Assembly (NCBI GenBank): GCA_947579605.1
Contig: OX388322.1
Coordinates: forward strand, 7,688,001-7,752,000
Source of the DNA: Athripsodes cinereus
Lineage: Eukaryota; Arthropoda; Insecta; Trichoptera; Leptoceridae
Length of the DNA stretch: 64,000 nucleotides
Direction of reading: 5' to 3'
Shown piece after piece: positions 1-11,600 of the stretch (the stretch's first letter is position 1; every line of letters begins with the position of its first letter). The notes below the pieces were generated by a model, which saw nothing but the letters and a program-made list of their open reading frames with translations, had not been told where the DNA came from and searched no databases. The translations under genes and the position numbers were made by a program.

Positions 1-770
1 GACAATACATCTCCATAAAAAAAATTCAAATTCAAGTGAAGTTGAAAGTTATTAAGTATTATATAGGTACGAGAATCTACTGAGCGAGTCAAGCTTCGTT
101 AGTTTTCTCACGTTTGAAACTTCAATATATTTCATGCCTTGACTTCAATCTACACATATTTTTTCCGGATCAATCTTATTTCAACCGAAGACGCGCTCAG
201 AGAAAATCCATGAATTACAATATTATATATTACATTTATATTCGAAGATTTCATCCATTGAACTTTTGAAAGTATCCATAAGTATTTTCACCTGCTTAAA
301 CTTTCATTTTATCAAAAAATCATTTTTATATGTTTCTTTAACATAGTTCCATAGTTCGATACCAAAATTTATATGATTTTTTTATTTGTTAATACCAATA
401 TAAGACGTGGGCTTATAAAACTTTTTGATAAAATAATTGACTATTCAACGATTTCATCTCATTAGTACTTGTTATAACTTAAGTAATATCTTACAAAATA
501 ATGTCTTAAATACAGCAAATATCCTTTGTGTTTTAGAAGTTATAAACAAAACTTAGTCGTGATTTATGCTCAGAATATAATAATATGTTGCTAAACACAA
601 ATAAATACGAGTATTTTATATATCTATTTGAAAACATGATTACAAAATTGTTTTGCGCTTTTGTTTCTACAATTACCATTGTACGAAGTTACACACGTAT
701 ACATTCAGTTATAGAAAGTTTTATTATTCCCGATTCAGTGTCTGGATAACCAACATGAGGTTATCTTGAA

Positions 771-952
771 ACAATTTTATTTCTAGGATATTTGAGGAGT
801 CCAAGGACTCCTATTTAACCGTTTAGGTGACAATTTATTTATCTTTCAACTCTCTTTAGTCTGTCAGTACCACTATTGCCAGTGTTGGCATCTCCGACCC
901 TACCACGTCAGTGGGCGGGGGACCCGGCTGACGTAGTAGATTCCATCATGAG
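771..952 (-). mobile_element. LINE-B 3' fragment (5'-truncated)
   Basis: This is the last codons and 3'UTR of a non-LTR retrotransposon. It is nearly the same as 7910-8090: both contain the GC-rich stretch around 905-935, the ctctttagtctgtcagtac-like block and the tccaaggactcctattta block. In sense orientation it ends near ataaaattgttt at 771. It is truncated upstream of about 952. Confidence 0.75.
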
Positions 953-2271
953 ATTACTAAACATAGGTATCCTAGAATAGTACTCACACATAAAGCTATC
1001 GTTGTAGTTTATAAATAAAAAAATTTCGAACCTTAGGCTTGTCGTCAAATAGTTTAACCTAACTAAGCACACCTCGGGAAAATAATGCATTGCAAGGTTC
1101 AAACTCCATTTGAGGAGCTACCAATTTTTCAAGCTTTTAAGTGGCTTCATAAGTAACCCAATAATATTGAGCGAGTTTTTTTTATCTTCGTTCTACTATT
1201 GTACAGTTGTTCTCGACAGCATAATATGCCTTTTTACCCACTGGATAACAGAGCAAACATAATACCAAATTCTCATCTTGGCAAGGTTATAAAATTATTT
1301 AGTGAACTAAATGTTCATCTTCATATTTTCAACAAAACTTACAATGATTTTATTAGCAGAACAGAGATTTCCCTTTAACTCTGTTGTATATTTTTGATGA
1401 TGTCTCTTTTGTGTGGTTTATCTCTATCTCTTGTTTTGTTTTTTTATTCGATCGCCTTGGCAAAAAGCTGTTATGGTCTTTGTAAAGGGAGAAATTTTTA
1501 AGATAAAAATAATAATAAAGGTAACGTTGTATTTTCTAAACCCATGACGGTTTCATGTCTTAAATTTACTTGATTTTGAAACGTGTTATACCAATAAATT
1601 ATATGTAGGTAACACATATGTATGTATACAAATTCATTGTAAACTAAACATATATTTGAGAAATACTTAAATTTAAAAAAAAAAACTTTTAAAATCGTTT
1701 AACATGAAATCGATGGTATTTTATTTAATCCAGTTACAATTAATGATACATTTTCCCAATACTTAAAATATTTCGCAACTGATACATAGCTATTCCAAAA
1801 TAAACGAATTTATCTACTGGTTTCTCCAACTGCGGAATAAGTCGTAATGGTGTTGATAGAAGGATATCTATTAAAATAATATATCATCAATAATTTACTA
1901 TTACAAGAGGATGAGATGATAAAGATGGATATTCAATATTATTATTTTCACAAGTAAATTGTTAAATTGTATGTGTCAAAATGATCAATTTATTCAATTT
2001 GTCATACAATTTTGGCCATCTGCCAGTATTACAATTTGATCTATTATATTATTATTATTACAATTATTTTTATATGTCATAAAACTCTATTAAATAAATT
2101 AATTGCTTTCATCGATAATATTATCTTACTTTTGATATTCTGCTTTCTTTCTTTCACTTTCTAAGGCAATTTTTTAAAATTCAATTTGTCTCATGAAAAA
2201 GAAAAGTGATTGGAAATTCATAACATATCATCACATCTACGAAGTTATTAAGTTTAGGACTATTACCTACT
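953..2271. other. AT-rich DNA, nothing recognised
   Basis: No coding, RNA or repeat-family signal was found. There are A/T runs (for example the A-run near 1674-1685) and scattered TTA trinucleotide tracts near 2045-2060. The short minus-strand ORF at 908-1102 is a run-on from the LINE-B tail. Confidence 0.5.
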
Positions 2272-2358
2272 GTTCTATCACTTCACAACCCACAAGTGGA
2301 GTAGGCAGCAACTACGAGTAATAAACATACAAGCTGTCTTCTCCGTGCCAACAAAAAG
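2272..2358 (-). repeat. SINE-1 3' fragment
   Basis: The SINE-1 landmarks cccacaagtgg, a tgcatgtaa-like block and cttctccgtgccaa appear in the right order and spacing on the minus strand. The 5' half is missing. Confidence 0.7.
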
Positions 2359-3000
2359 TTTAACTCTAAATATTTAGTTATTAATATATACATTTTGCGT
2401 CAAAAATGGCATTTTGTAGGTGAAAGAAATAATACTTAAGTAGGAGATATATACAAAAGTTAGAAACAATGTAAGAACATATACATATAAGTTTATAGAC
2501 AAGTTGAAAACAAATATACAATATATGGAAAAGTTACCTATCCATACTCTGTATGCAAATTTTTCATAAGGAAGGGCTCAAGGTTCGCCTGAAGGGCTTT
2601 CCCCGACAAAATCCTTCCTAAAATCATCAACAACCGTTTATATTCTCCGACTCCATAGTTTAAAAAAATACATACCTCACAGTTACGCATTTTCTTCGTA
2701 CTAGTTGTAGAACACAGTAGAATTTTCATGATCTTCACATTTTATCAAAAAGATTATTTTCCTGGCATGGTGTTTGTGCGAATTAAGTCTCTCTTTAAAA
2801 CCTAATAATAATAATCGGAGCGTATTTAGAGCGCCATCACACAATTCAATACTATCTATCTTCTAGATAAGTACTAAACTAATAAAACACTTTCGATTAA
2901 AACTGTTAAGGTCTTCGCATCATTTGAGTGAAATTCCGGTCATTTTTCAGATATTCAATACATTTCCCGCGGAACACAGCAAGAGACCTCGACTGCTTAA

Positions 3001-3290
3001 TATCAGTAGGCAGACCATTGATGAGATATACCACTCATCCCAAACATCTTTGAATTGATATGCACAGGAAAATTTGCATTTTTTCCACCCATTTTATTCA
3101 CAGACTACTCTATCATATGCTTCTTGGATAGGGAAGACACGAAGTGCGACTGCGGGGAGGTACTTAGCGATTCTCTCTTATTGCAATGCCCGCTGATGCG
3201 GAATGCATGTGACGAAAATGACGTAAAGATATACGTCGCTGAATACTGGAATGGCAAGGTGTGAAGTCCGGACTCGAAAGTAAAGTAAGT
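3001..3290 (+). mobile_element. Non-LTR retrotransposon C-terminal fragment
   Basis: Codons around 3145-3264 read CDCGEVLSDSLLLQCPLM, then AEYWNGKV and a stop. The Cys-x-Cys-Gly-Glu ... Leu-Leu-x-Cys-Pro arrangement near the C-terminus is typical of Jockey-like LINE proteins (established family knowledge). Only about 40 residues are recognisable and there is no RT domain. A SINE-1-like stretch (atgagatataccactcatcc) sits immediately upstream, near 3020. The open frame starts at 3055, but that ATG is not a real gene start. Confidence 0.6.
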
Positions 3291-4218
3291 AAGTAGTGGG
3301 GAAAACCGTAATAAGGAGCAAGGTTTGGAGTAAAAAATACACAATTGAACGTTGTTTTTGTATCTTATCTTCATACCGTTCCGTCATTGTTGCATTGGTG
3401 TGTACCTACTATATATAAAAAAAATCAGCTGTTCCTTCCTTGCGTACTTAATGCATGATTCGGGAATGAAGGCAACATGGATGCAGACTATCTACCTATT
3501 ATTTAGGAACCAATAGGTACCCTAAAGACAATCGTTTCAAAACAAAACAAAGAGAATGAAACAAATTTTGACTACATATGTCTACACATGTGCTTTCCTT
3601 ACCATTTTCTTTATTTTAATATATATTTATCGTGTGTGTTGTGCGTATATTTACCTACCTCATTATTTTTACGAGTAAAGAGACAGACAACTTTGTTGAA
3701 GATAAAACAATATCATGTACAGCCTCCTCGAGGTGCTATGGCACAAAGATGACGCTTTGTGCCATAATATTGCAGAATTGTATAAATAGTATTGTATAGA
3801 TATAACTGTATAATTTATTCATTAGATGATATTAGTTTAGTAATTTTTTTAAAGTTATGAAAGAATTTTTGTTTTTATAACTTTATTAACTAAATAAATA
3901 AATAAAAAAATCAATAAGATACGTATTGGGTTTAAGACAGTAATATAAAACAATTTATTCGTTTTATTTGACAGGAATGACACATGTTCGCTTGGCTTAG
4001 CTTGAAGTTTATCCGGGATTTTCATAAAATATGGAAAATGATTTACAGTACAATAAATAATAATGAAACCTACAATATAAAATGTTATATGGATCTAAAA
4101 AATAAGATGGGTATTACATCATTTAGTACATGGATTCTTATCGCACTAATGAAGAATAAAATAAAATAATGTAATCCCTAATTCATCATATCATTTGTAT
4201 ACATGTAGTATCTGACGC
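3291..4218. other. AT-rich DNA with one short perfect hairpin
   Basis: The only structure seen is a perfect 12-bp stem, tatggcacaaag (3737-3748) with its complement (3755-3766) around a 6-base loop. It has no T-run after it and no neighbouring gene. The 61-codon ORF at 3984-4169 shows no known motif. Confidence 0.5.
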
Positions 4219-4315
4219 TGATGTAAATATTATCAATTTAGCGACGAGGCTTCTCAAGTATTGTTTTTTCGCACGAAGAACATAACCTGCATGTTTATTA
4301 CTTGCAGATAAACTT
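4219..4315 (+). repeat. SINE-1 degenerate fragment
   Basis: Contains tcaatttagcgacgagg, gcacgaagaacat and ctgcatgtttattacttgca in SINE-1 order. It is diverged and lies about 200 bp from the transposon end at 4514. Confidence 0.55.
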
Positions 4316-4776
4316 AAACACAACAGTGAATATTTTAAAACAGGAACCGATCAAACATTCAAAAACTAAAGCGTTTATTATTTATTTTTCAAATTTGGAA
4401 CAATAAATGTTAACAATTTTCTTCTTTTTTTTGTCACAATGACAGTTAGTTTTATTGTGTTTGTGTTTTTGAATATTTGCGCACAAATTGTTGTTAATTT
4501 TTGTTTATGTACATTAGGGTGTCCCAGGCTATAAGGGTAAATTATTTTTTTTCGAATTTCAAAACGCATACCCTCTAATTTTTTTTCATTTGACTCCGAA
4601 AACTTAAATATTAAATATTATTGAGATCGGATAACGATAACCCGTGCCGACTTGACGTCAAAGTTTTAGTTGAAAAGTTAGTATGGAGCTATAGGGACAT
4701 TGTAGAGTTCATTATTTATATTCAGTAAATAAAACACATTTATGATATTTATTATGTATTTATAGTAAAAGACAAA

Positions 4777-7114
4777 TTAATCATTAAATTTCTTTTTTAA
4801 CGTTTGCTTTTTACAATCAGGATATACGTTTCTATGTTCTTGTACGCAACGAAATAAAAATTGCTTTTGCTCCTCTTCAACAGTGATTATACCATGAAAG
4901 TCTTGCATTAATTTAACCGCTCTTTCTGCCGTATCATTAACTGCTCTCAGTGTCAATAGCTTCCTTTTAGCTTGTTGGAACGAATCATCATTTGACCATA
5001 AAGAAGGGCTCTTCTTCAGAAAACTGTCATCAATTTTGAGTCGATTAAATAGGAACTTGCTTTTGACAGAGACGAAGTCATCGATGTTTTTCTCTGAAAT
5101 TAAAACAAAAGGAACGGTTATCAATCGTATGGTAAACTATAGAAGAAAATCGAAGCATAATTAACATAAAAGACATACCAAAAAGTGGGCCACAAAGTTC
5201 TTCTTTGGATGCAATGTAACGTTTATCATGGGCTGATGGGTTTTCTGTAGCTAAGTTGGCAACCATTTTTTCTTTAGTTTCTTGATCGACATCATCGTCA
5301 AATAAAGACAAAATAGACACTTCATCTGTCAAATACCATAAATGCTGGCAAAACTTCTGTAAAGCTGCTTTGGAAATGCTTTTATCTACTGTTTCGTAAG
5401 CTTTCATGGACTTTAAAAAGCATAAGTCCTGATAAGGTGCTTTTACTGCTAAAATGCATTGGAGCCAGAATTTGACGTAGGATGTCACGATAAACAGACA
5501 GACATCCAATAGAGCTGCCTTATCCTTGTTTGAAATTCTGAATTGGGAGCTTAGTAATGATATTTTTAACGAATAAATGGCTCTCGCCATCCACCGAGCT
5601 TGGTGCATAGCACCTGGAGGCCGAATCTTAAATTTCTTCTCTGTATCTCCACCAAGAAATATTATTGAAAGCTCAATTAATTCACGATAGTCATCTCTAG
5701 CTATTTCTTTAGTTAATTCAAATCGGTAGAATTCTAGCAGTTTATCAATTTCTGAAACATTTAAACAGGATAGCTTTTCTGTACAAATTTGTATTTTATC
5801 GGCATCGACATTTTTCCAGTTTTCTCGAAAATTTTTAAACAATGGAATGTCTGGGCTTGTAGTTACTTGGCTGATTTTCGCTTCAAACACACTTTTTAAT
5901 ACTAGTTCGTAGATGTGATGACGGCAAGCAAAAATAAGCATTTCTCTATCCAGTTTTTGTTCGAGAAGCACACATGCACCATTAATACGACCTGTATTTG
6001 AAGCAGTAGTATCACAACAGAGAATCTGCACTCTGTCCTCAAGATTCCAGTTGATAATGGCATTCCAAACTGCCTGTGCCTGTTCGCTTCCTGATGAGCT
6101 GTCCAATTTTGGCACAGCGATAAGTTGTTCATTATTATCATAAGAAATAACTATCGGGAGGCGTTCTTCTTTAGATTTACGTGAATCTAGAGCCGACAAT
6201 AGTTTTCCATCCCAGTGGACAGTTACCGTATCCGGGATATTGTTTTGAAAATTAACTTTTATAGCTTCAGCCCGCTCTCTGCGCATTTCTGTACGAATTC
6301 TATGGATCGAGGACTTGCTTATAGAAAAATCATCCGTGTTATGCCCTAATGCCTCAATAGTAGCTTCTATTATAAAAACAGAATCTCTCACACTTAACTG
6401 ACATCTATCTAATGCGGCAACCAACTTCGGAGTTATAAAATTTTTCGGCATACAAGTTTTATCGGGCTGAGAGGAAGCACCACTTAGGCTGGGTCTATTT
6501 TCTTTTAAGTCTATTATTTCAGAATCAGAAGATGAGTTTTCTTGTGGTGGTTCATAAGATGATGTCGATGGAGCTAACGATGAAAAATATTTAGCACGTC
6601 GCTTTTCCTCCTCAATGTTTCTAAGGCGCGCCTTTTCTTCTTTTTCTGTAAGTTTTTTGTCCACTCCGGCTAAGTGACCAGGCCGACCTGGTTTCCTTTG
6701 GTGCTCCAAAAAGATCCTATCTTCATTTATTTTTATTAGCTGAAGCGCATCGGCATGAGCAATGTCAAACAAATTGTCTAAGTTGGAAAGAAACTCTTGT
6801 CGACGTTGTTCAAACACTTCTTGTGTTTTTTTCGCATTTTTTTGCAAATCTCTCCAAACTTGGTATAACGAAATTAGTTTCTTAACACAGTTAGGTAATG
6901 ATTAAGTCGGTATACGTGCCTTTTTCCAGTAAATATTACACTCACGAATAGTTAGATTTGCACTTTCATTGACACTTAAATTCACTTCACGAATATTATA
7001 GAACAAAACTCCCAGTACTTGTCCATTAGAGGGAAGTTTCGAACCGGTGATTTGATGTTTTACGTCTCCTATTAAAAAAATCTCCTTTTTAGAACTTCTT
7101 AACTCCACTGACAT
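4777..7114 (-). pseudogene. DDE transposase, two exons, one premature stop
   Basis: Exon 1 runs 7114 to 5179 and exon 2 runs 5093 to 4777; together they make 2253 nt, exactly 751 codons with the terminal stop. The start ATG at 7114 is the first in the open frame. The frame is broken once, by TAA at 6904-6902 (codon 71) just after the residues WKKARIPT. The downstream codons (SLPNCVKKLISLYQVWRDLQ) still look coding, so this is a point nonsense change rather than an intron. Motifs counted from the Met at 6847: a conserved-looking NLDNLFDIAHADAL block (22-35), GRPG (54-57), a candidate first Asp in HWDGK (213), a second Asp in CCDTTASNTG (279), CRHH (308-311, the CxxH signature of hAT, MULE and related DDE enzymes) and RW (418-419). 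The C-terminal EEQKQFLF block lies in exon 2. The family is widespread in arthropods, usually as uncharacterised proteins. Cut-and-paste transposition is inferred from the motifs. The stop probably inactivates this copy. Confidence 0.85.
5094..5178 (-). other. Intron of the transposase gene (85 bp)
   Basis: Read on the minus strand, the donor is G|GTATGT at 5179/5178 and the acceptor is TTTCAG| ending at 5094, behind a pyrimidine-rich tract. Unspliced reading runs into a stop inside the intron. Spliced reading joins GPLF to EKNIDDF with a split codon, and the reading frame stays open to the stop at 4777. No cDNA evidence is available. Confidence 0.8.
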
Positions 7115-7862
7115 GTTGACTACTCAAAAGTAATGCGTTGACTAATAAAACAAACAAGTAACAAGCAAGCAATGAACGAGATTTCCGTCGCGCCGTACTG
7201 TGCAAGCACAGACACGTTTCGCTGCAAGTCGGCACGGGTTATCGTGATCCTAAGTACGCAAAACTTTATTTTTAAATGTTTTGAGACCATTCAAACAAAA
7301 TACGAGGGTATGCATTAAAAAAATATCACTTTAATTTTTTTGGGACACCCTAAATTGTACATCTAATATTAAAATAATTGTTTTTTTTATTATTTTGATG
7401 TGAATTGACAGTTATATAGTAAGACAGTGTGTATTTAAAATTAAAAGACAGTTGTATGATTTATGGTGCATAGTACATCTTCGATTACGAGAATAATATC
7501 TGAAAAACGACAAAGGTAAAATATTTTTTATCTAATAATTTCTGCAAAGCGACAAAGAGCGTTGAAACCGGTAGTGTTTTTAAAAAATTAAAGTGGTTGT
7601 AGTACATAATTAACTAATTCCCTAATTAAAAATGTTTCGTGATTACCACATAGTTAGTGCCAACAAAATCAAACAAAAATATTTTTGTTTATTTGTTTCT
7701 TTTATTGTGTCAATTTATTCTTATCTCATTTGTTAACCTAAAACTGTATTGCGCCAATAATTTACACACGTCGTTTTTATCATAATTCTAAATCTTTTAT
7801 TATCAACGATCAACGATAACAAAGGCTGAAAAATATAATCCGTCAATGGGAAAAATTTCTTA

Positions 7863-8431
7863 CTTTTTTGTTCCGCGGAGTCCCTGGCAAAGAATAAGTC
7901 ACCCACTCATTGTTGAAATAACTTTATTTCTCGGATATTTCAAGAGTCCAAGGACTCCTATTTATCCTTTTAGGTGACAATTTGTTTATCTTTCAACTCT
8001 CTCTAGCATGTCAGTACTACTATGCCAGTGTTGGCTATAACGACCTCACCACGTCAGTAGGCGGGGGACCCCGCTGACGTAGTAGATTCCACCTTGAGAC
8101 CCACATATCCACGAATGCCTTAAAGTGTGCAGCGTTTGTGGCATTTAAAAACACATTCCCAAACCAGATGGGTCGAGGAGTGTCAACAGTCATACCCAGA
8201 ATCATTTCTTTTCTTGCATCCATCATCAAAGGACATTCGCAAAGGATATGTTCCGCATTTTGTTCTGTTGTATAAAGCAAGTATTCATAAATCACGAAGC
8301 TTACATTAATCATCTTCAATTCAACAGCGATGAGGTACGCCACCCATCCTAAACATCAATTTTTTTATTGGCACAGAGAGGTGACTTGCATTTTTACAAT
8401 GTGCACTTAGTCTTCTGACTACCCCTCTTCA
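7863..8431 (+). repeat. SINE-1 copy split by a LINE-B insertion
   Basis: The SINE-1 head (a ccgcggagtccctggcaaag-like start, then cccactca) occupies 7863-7909. The body resumes at about 8306 with cttcaattcaacagcgatga and continues through ccacccatcctaaac and ttggcacagagagg to about 8431. The intervening 7910-8303 is LINE-B on the opposite strand. LINE-B therefore inserted after this SINE-1 copy. Confidence 0.75.
7910..8303 (-). mobile_element. LINE-B 3' end with C-terminal coding remnant
   Basis: On the minus strand, codons from about 8300 to 8035 read AEHILCECPLMMDARKEM, then AAHFKAFVDMWV, WNLLRQRG and a stop. The His-Ile-Leu-Cys-x-Cys-Pro block is the zinc-binding C-terminal motif of R1/Jockey-type non-LTR elements. 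The 3'UTR (8034 to 7910) matches 771-952 and 60846-60955. The upstream RT and endonuclease are absent, so this is a 5'-truncated copy. Confidence 0.75.
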
Positions 8432-9848
8432 AAAAGAAATTTTCTTGCGTATATTTTTTTGTACATAATATTGGTATTTATGAAATTTGAAATTATTTTA
8501 AAAATGAGACAAAGAGTTCTCGTGTATCTGAAATATTATATCTGAAAATATCTGAATCATGTATACTCGTATGTATGTAATATGTAAGTATTAAATAATA
8601 AAAGAGGTAGATTTATCAGTATGTATACTCGCAGAATTTTTAATCCACACTTTAAAACCACCTTCACGGAAAAGATCCACAATCATATCTCGACTTGAAT
8701 CTTTCTTCGCTGCTCTTGACAATAATACAAATGAAAAACTTCTACCTTTAAACAAAGACAAATTGTTTTTTATTGTGAAAACAAAAAGCGCATTCATTTC
8801 CTAAGTAGAGCTGATGCATCAGTGACAGAAGACAATCTACTGTGCACTTTTCTCACTTCTGTTTATATATATGTTGAACGGAATTTTATGTTAATTTCAC
8901 CAGTGATAAAATATAGTATAACTCTTTAACCCTTATCTTAGGAAAAATTCTAAAGTTAATTTTGTGACATCTGTTAACTTACAAGTTTTTCTAAAAGTTA
9001 AATTGTTTGAAAATCTCTTGAGATTTATTTTAATATTTGCGTACTTCAACTTTTTCTTTGTTTTTTTTTTAATTATTATTATTTTCAAGTGTCATTCCTT
9101 ATAATAAAATAGATAGATTCAACTATAAATATATTCCCTCTTGTAGTGAACGACTCTACATTCCTCTTGTAATTCAAGCAGAGGGTTGAAAGCCTACTAA
9201 CGCTTCAATATAATTTTAAAAGGATTGTATGCATTTATCATACACACGATAAATAAAAGTTTCATCTTTTCTTAAAACTATGCAAAATTTTAAAGAGGTT
9301 ATCTCTTAACCTTAGATACAGTTTCTGGGTTAAAACTTAAAATTGAGATGACAAGTGCAAAAATAGCTAAACCCACAATCTCAGGAATTTGTAGTTCAAT
9401 CGTCTTTTGAACATCTCATACATCATGTTTTAAAGGGCAACAATAGCCTAAATCAAATTCGGTTCTAAAACGAAGTAATAAGGTGATATATCTTTTTACA
9501 TTGAACATTATTTCGACAAATTCTGAAAAATTTATCGAGTTGCATGATTATTCTAATAAGTTTTGTGGAGTTATATTTTGTTAATCCTTATGCTTTGTCA
9601 AAATTTGATAAAAATAATGAAAATTTATATATAACTTTTCCTTCATATCATAGAATAAACCTTGAGGGTGTTTGGTTTATGTTGCATCAAAAAATTCTAT
9701 TGATAAATACCTGTTTCCATCAACAAAAGATAAATACTTAAAAAAAAACTAATTAAAAAATATGTACAAAACATTATTTTTTTATATTGAAAAATATTTC
9801 TACAAATAAATTTATGTTGATATGAATCTATAAAAAAATACACATATA
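8432..9848. other. AT-rich DNA, nothing recognised
   Basis: Searched for coding blocks, inverted repeats and the repeat families found elsewhere in the window; none were found. The 65- and 68-codon ORFs here have low-complexity, AT-driven composition. Confidence 0.5.
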
Positions 9849-10030
9849 AAAATTAAGACATTGTACATCTTAAATTCAGCGATGAGGTTTGCCACCCGTC
9901 CTGAACGTCTTGATTTTATATTGGCACGAAGAGGGCAGCTTGCATGTTTCTTACATGAAGCTGGTCTGCTGGCTTCCCCACTTGTGGGATATGCCGTGAT
10001 GGTATAGTATAGTAGTATAGTATAGTATAA
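9849..10030 (+). repeat. SINE-1, 3' two-thirds with TATAG-type tail
   Basis: A good match to the family from aattaagacattgtacatct through gccacccgtcctgaacg, ttggcacgaagaggg and ccccacttgtgggatatgcc. It ends gtgatggtatag followed by a tatag/tag repeat. It is 5'-truncated. Confidence 0.85.
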
Positions 10031-10654
10031 ATATTGAATTTCTATAATACTCATAATTTGGGTAGACGAACGCTGTCTGTGACATGATGCATGCATGTAG
10101 AGGTAATATTTGAAAATGTCCTTGGATACGAAGATATGCAAATATTCCGTGCTGGATTTCATTTTAAATAAGTAAATATGAACGTTGAGTCGGATTTATA
10201 TTTCTCGTAAAATGTTGGAGGATAAATATTTTAATCTAGGGTATGATAACAAAAATGTGCTTGATATAAATATTCGTATACCGTATAACATTTGGAATAG
10301 GTGGCATGACCCATCGGTGAATTGAATTTGTTGAATACAACAACTTAACAACCTATGATCACTAAGAAATATAAGTTACAATCTGCAATCTGTGCTTTAT
10401 GAAATGCTTTTATAACAATTTTATGAAAGGCGTTTGGCCGTAGGATGATAAAATACATGTTATTATCTGTTGTAGATAGTAAATACATTTACTTACATGT
10501 GTTTTTTTCCATCAACCAGGCTCATTGAAAGATATCGCCACAAAGAGTAAAATTTGCACCCCTCCCCTTACATTGAATTATAATTGTAATAATGTGCAGT
10601 GTTGCAAAAAAAAAATATTACTATAATAATCTATTTCTTATTAAAATATAGATA

Positions 10655-10815
10655 TTGCGTCCATCATTAGCCTCGAGGTAGTGTCTCGGTCTCATGCACA
10701 AGAGGTGTGTGGTTTGATCCCAGGTGCCGGTACACTCCCCTTTCAGGACACAAGATTTTAGCTTACTGTGAAATGTGTATAAGGTTGTATTTGGATTTAT
10801 AATAAAAAAAATTGA
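10655..10815 (+). repeat. SINE-2 copy (tRNA-like head)
   Basis: A tRNA-like B-box (gtttgatccc near 10712) follows gcctcgaggtagtgtctcgg. Then come ggtgccggtacactcc, a ttagcttactgtgaaa block and the 3' end ttggatttataataaaa. It shares order and content with 43425-43603 and, inverted, with 25735-25875. Confidence 0.75.
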
Positions 10816-11454
10816 TAATTTATACTCCATTGACTGAAAAACACAATATTCTCGGTGTATGTGTGAAATTTAATATTACATGTTTTTAATTTTGGTAAAC
10901 TTGGTAAACTGGTTTTTGACTAATGTAATATTGTCGTCTGTTATTATATGTATTGTAAAGCCTTCTGTTTCCGTAACAGTTCAAAATAAAAAAATATAAA
11001 TTTTTAAGACTTCTTTTATAATATATTATCTGTTTTACATTTCTGAATATTGATATAAATACACCTCAAAGAAAAATCTAGTTTTTTTTAAAAAGATGTT
11101 ACAAATTTGTTTGTTGTTGCTGTTTACAAAATTTCTTTGAATATAATCTTTAACAAGTCATTGCGTTAAGAAAAAATGTTGTATTCAAAAAGCCTCAGAA
11201 CTGTTATGTTAAACTAAGCTTCACAACTTTTTCGTTTTCTTGAGAGTAATACCTTTTAGCAGCAAAGTCTGAAAGCTAAGCCAAGTATAAATATTTGATT
11301 GTACGAAGTTTTTTTAGTGACTTCTGCAAAAAATATATTTTATTATATGTTGGTATACAGCAGTGGCAGGACTAGATATTTTCTATTGGATTCTAGCATT
11401 AATAATATATATAAGCAAGATTTTTTTGTAATGATAGGCCCCGTGTGCTTCTTG

Positions 11455-11600
11455 AGATTAGGTCTCCTGCTCTCCTGTAAGGTGTTGGTGAAACGTCACG
11501 AATAAGATATTAAACATCTTCAATTTAGCGGTGCAGTATGCCACACATCTTGAATATCTTAATTTTTAGTTGGCACAGTAAAGAGAGCTTGCCTGGAATA
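11455..11600 (+). repeat. SINE-1 diverged copy
   Basis: Contains ggtctcctgctctcctgtaa, a gatattaaacatcttcaatttagcgg-like block, gccacacatcttgaatatct and ttggcacagtaaagagagct in SINE-1 order. The 3' tail is not recognisable. Confidence 0.65.

Larger units (their letters stand above)
4514..7353 (-). mobile_element. Complete 2.84-kb DNA transposon with DDE (CxxH-type) transposase gene
   Basis: Seen: identical 13-bp terminal inverted repeats ttagggtgtccca (4514-4526) and their complement (7341-7353). Inside each end are further inverted blocks: gcataccctc at 4566-4575 against its complement at 7304-7313, and cgataacccgtgccgacttg at 4635-4654 against its complement at 7225-7244. The ends are therefore about 140-bp interrupted inverted repeats. 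The 8 bases flanking each side (4506-4513 tatgtaca, 7354-7361 attgtaca) match at 6 of 8 positions, as an aged 8-bp target duplication would. The only gene inside reads on the minus strand and fills most of the interior. The 8-bp duplication, short TIR and CxxH/RW motifs of the protein point to a hAT-like lineage. The exact superfamily is inference. Confidence 0.85.

Noticed and set aside
3737..3766. A rho-independent-type terminator
   Set aside because: Perfect 12-bp stem but no T-run, no upstream gene, and the genome is eukaryotic.
4777..5124. A separate 115-codon gene on the minus strand
   Set aside because: Its first residues lie in an intron. A GT-AG splice joins the rest in frame to the upstream transposase exon, and its EEQKQFLF block is the C-terminus of the same family.
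5902..6141. 79-codon minus-strand ORF
   Set aside because: Out-of-frame shadow inside the transposase exon.
6902..7114. A separate 70-residue protein upstream of the transposase
   Set aside because: It is in the same frame as the main ORF, separated only by one stop and 18 coding-like codons, so it is the N-terminus of the same gene.
8035..8343. A host gene with a Cys/His zinc motif
   Set aside because: The coding block and 3'UTR match other LINE-B copies at 771 and 60846, and the N-terminal codons run into SINE sequence.
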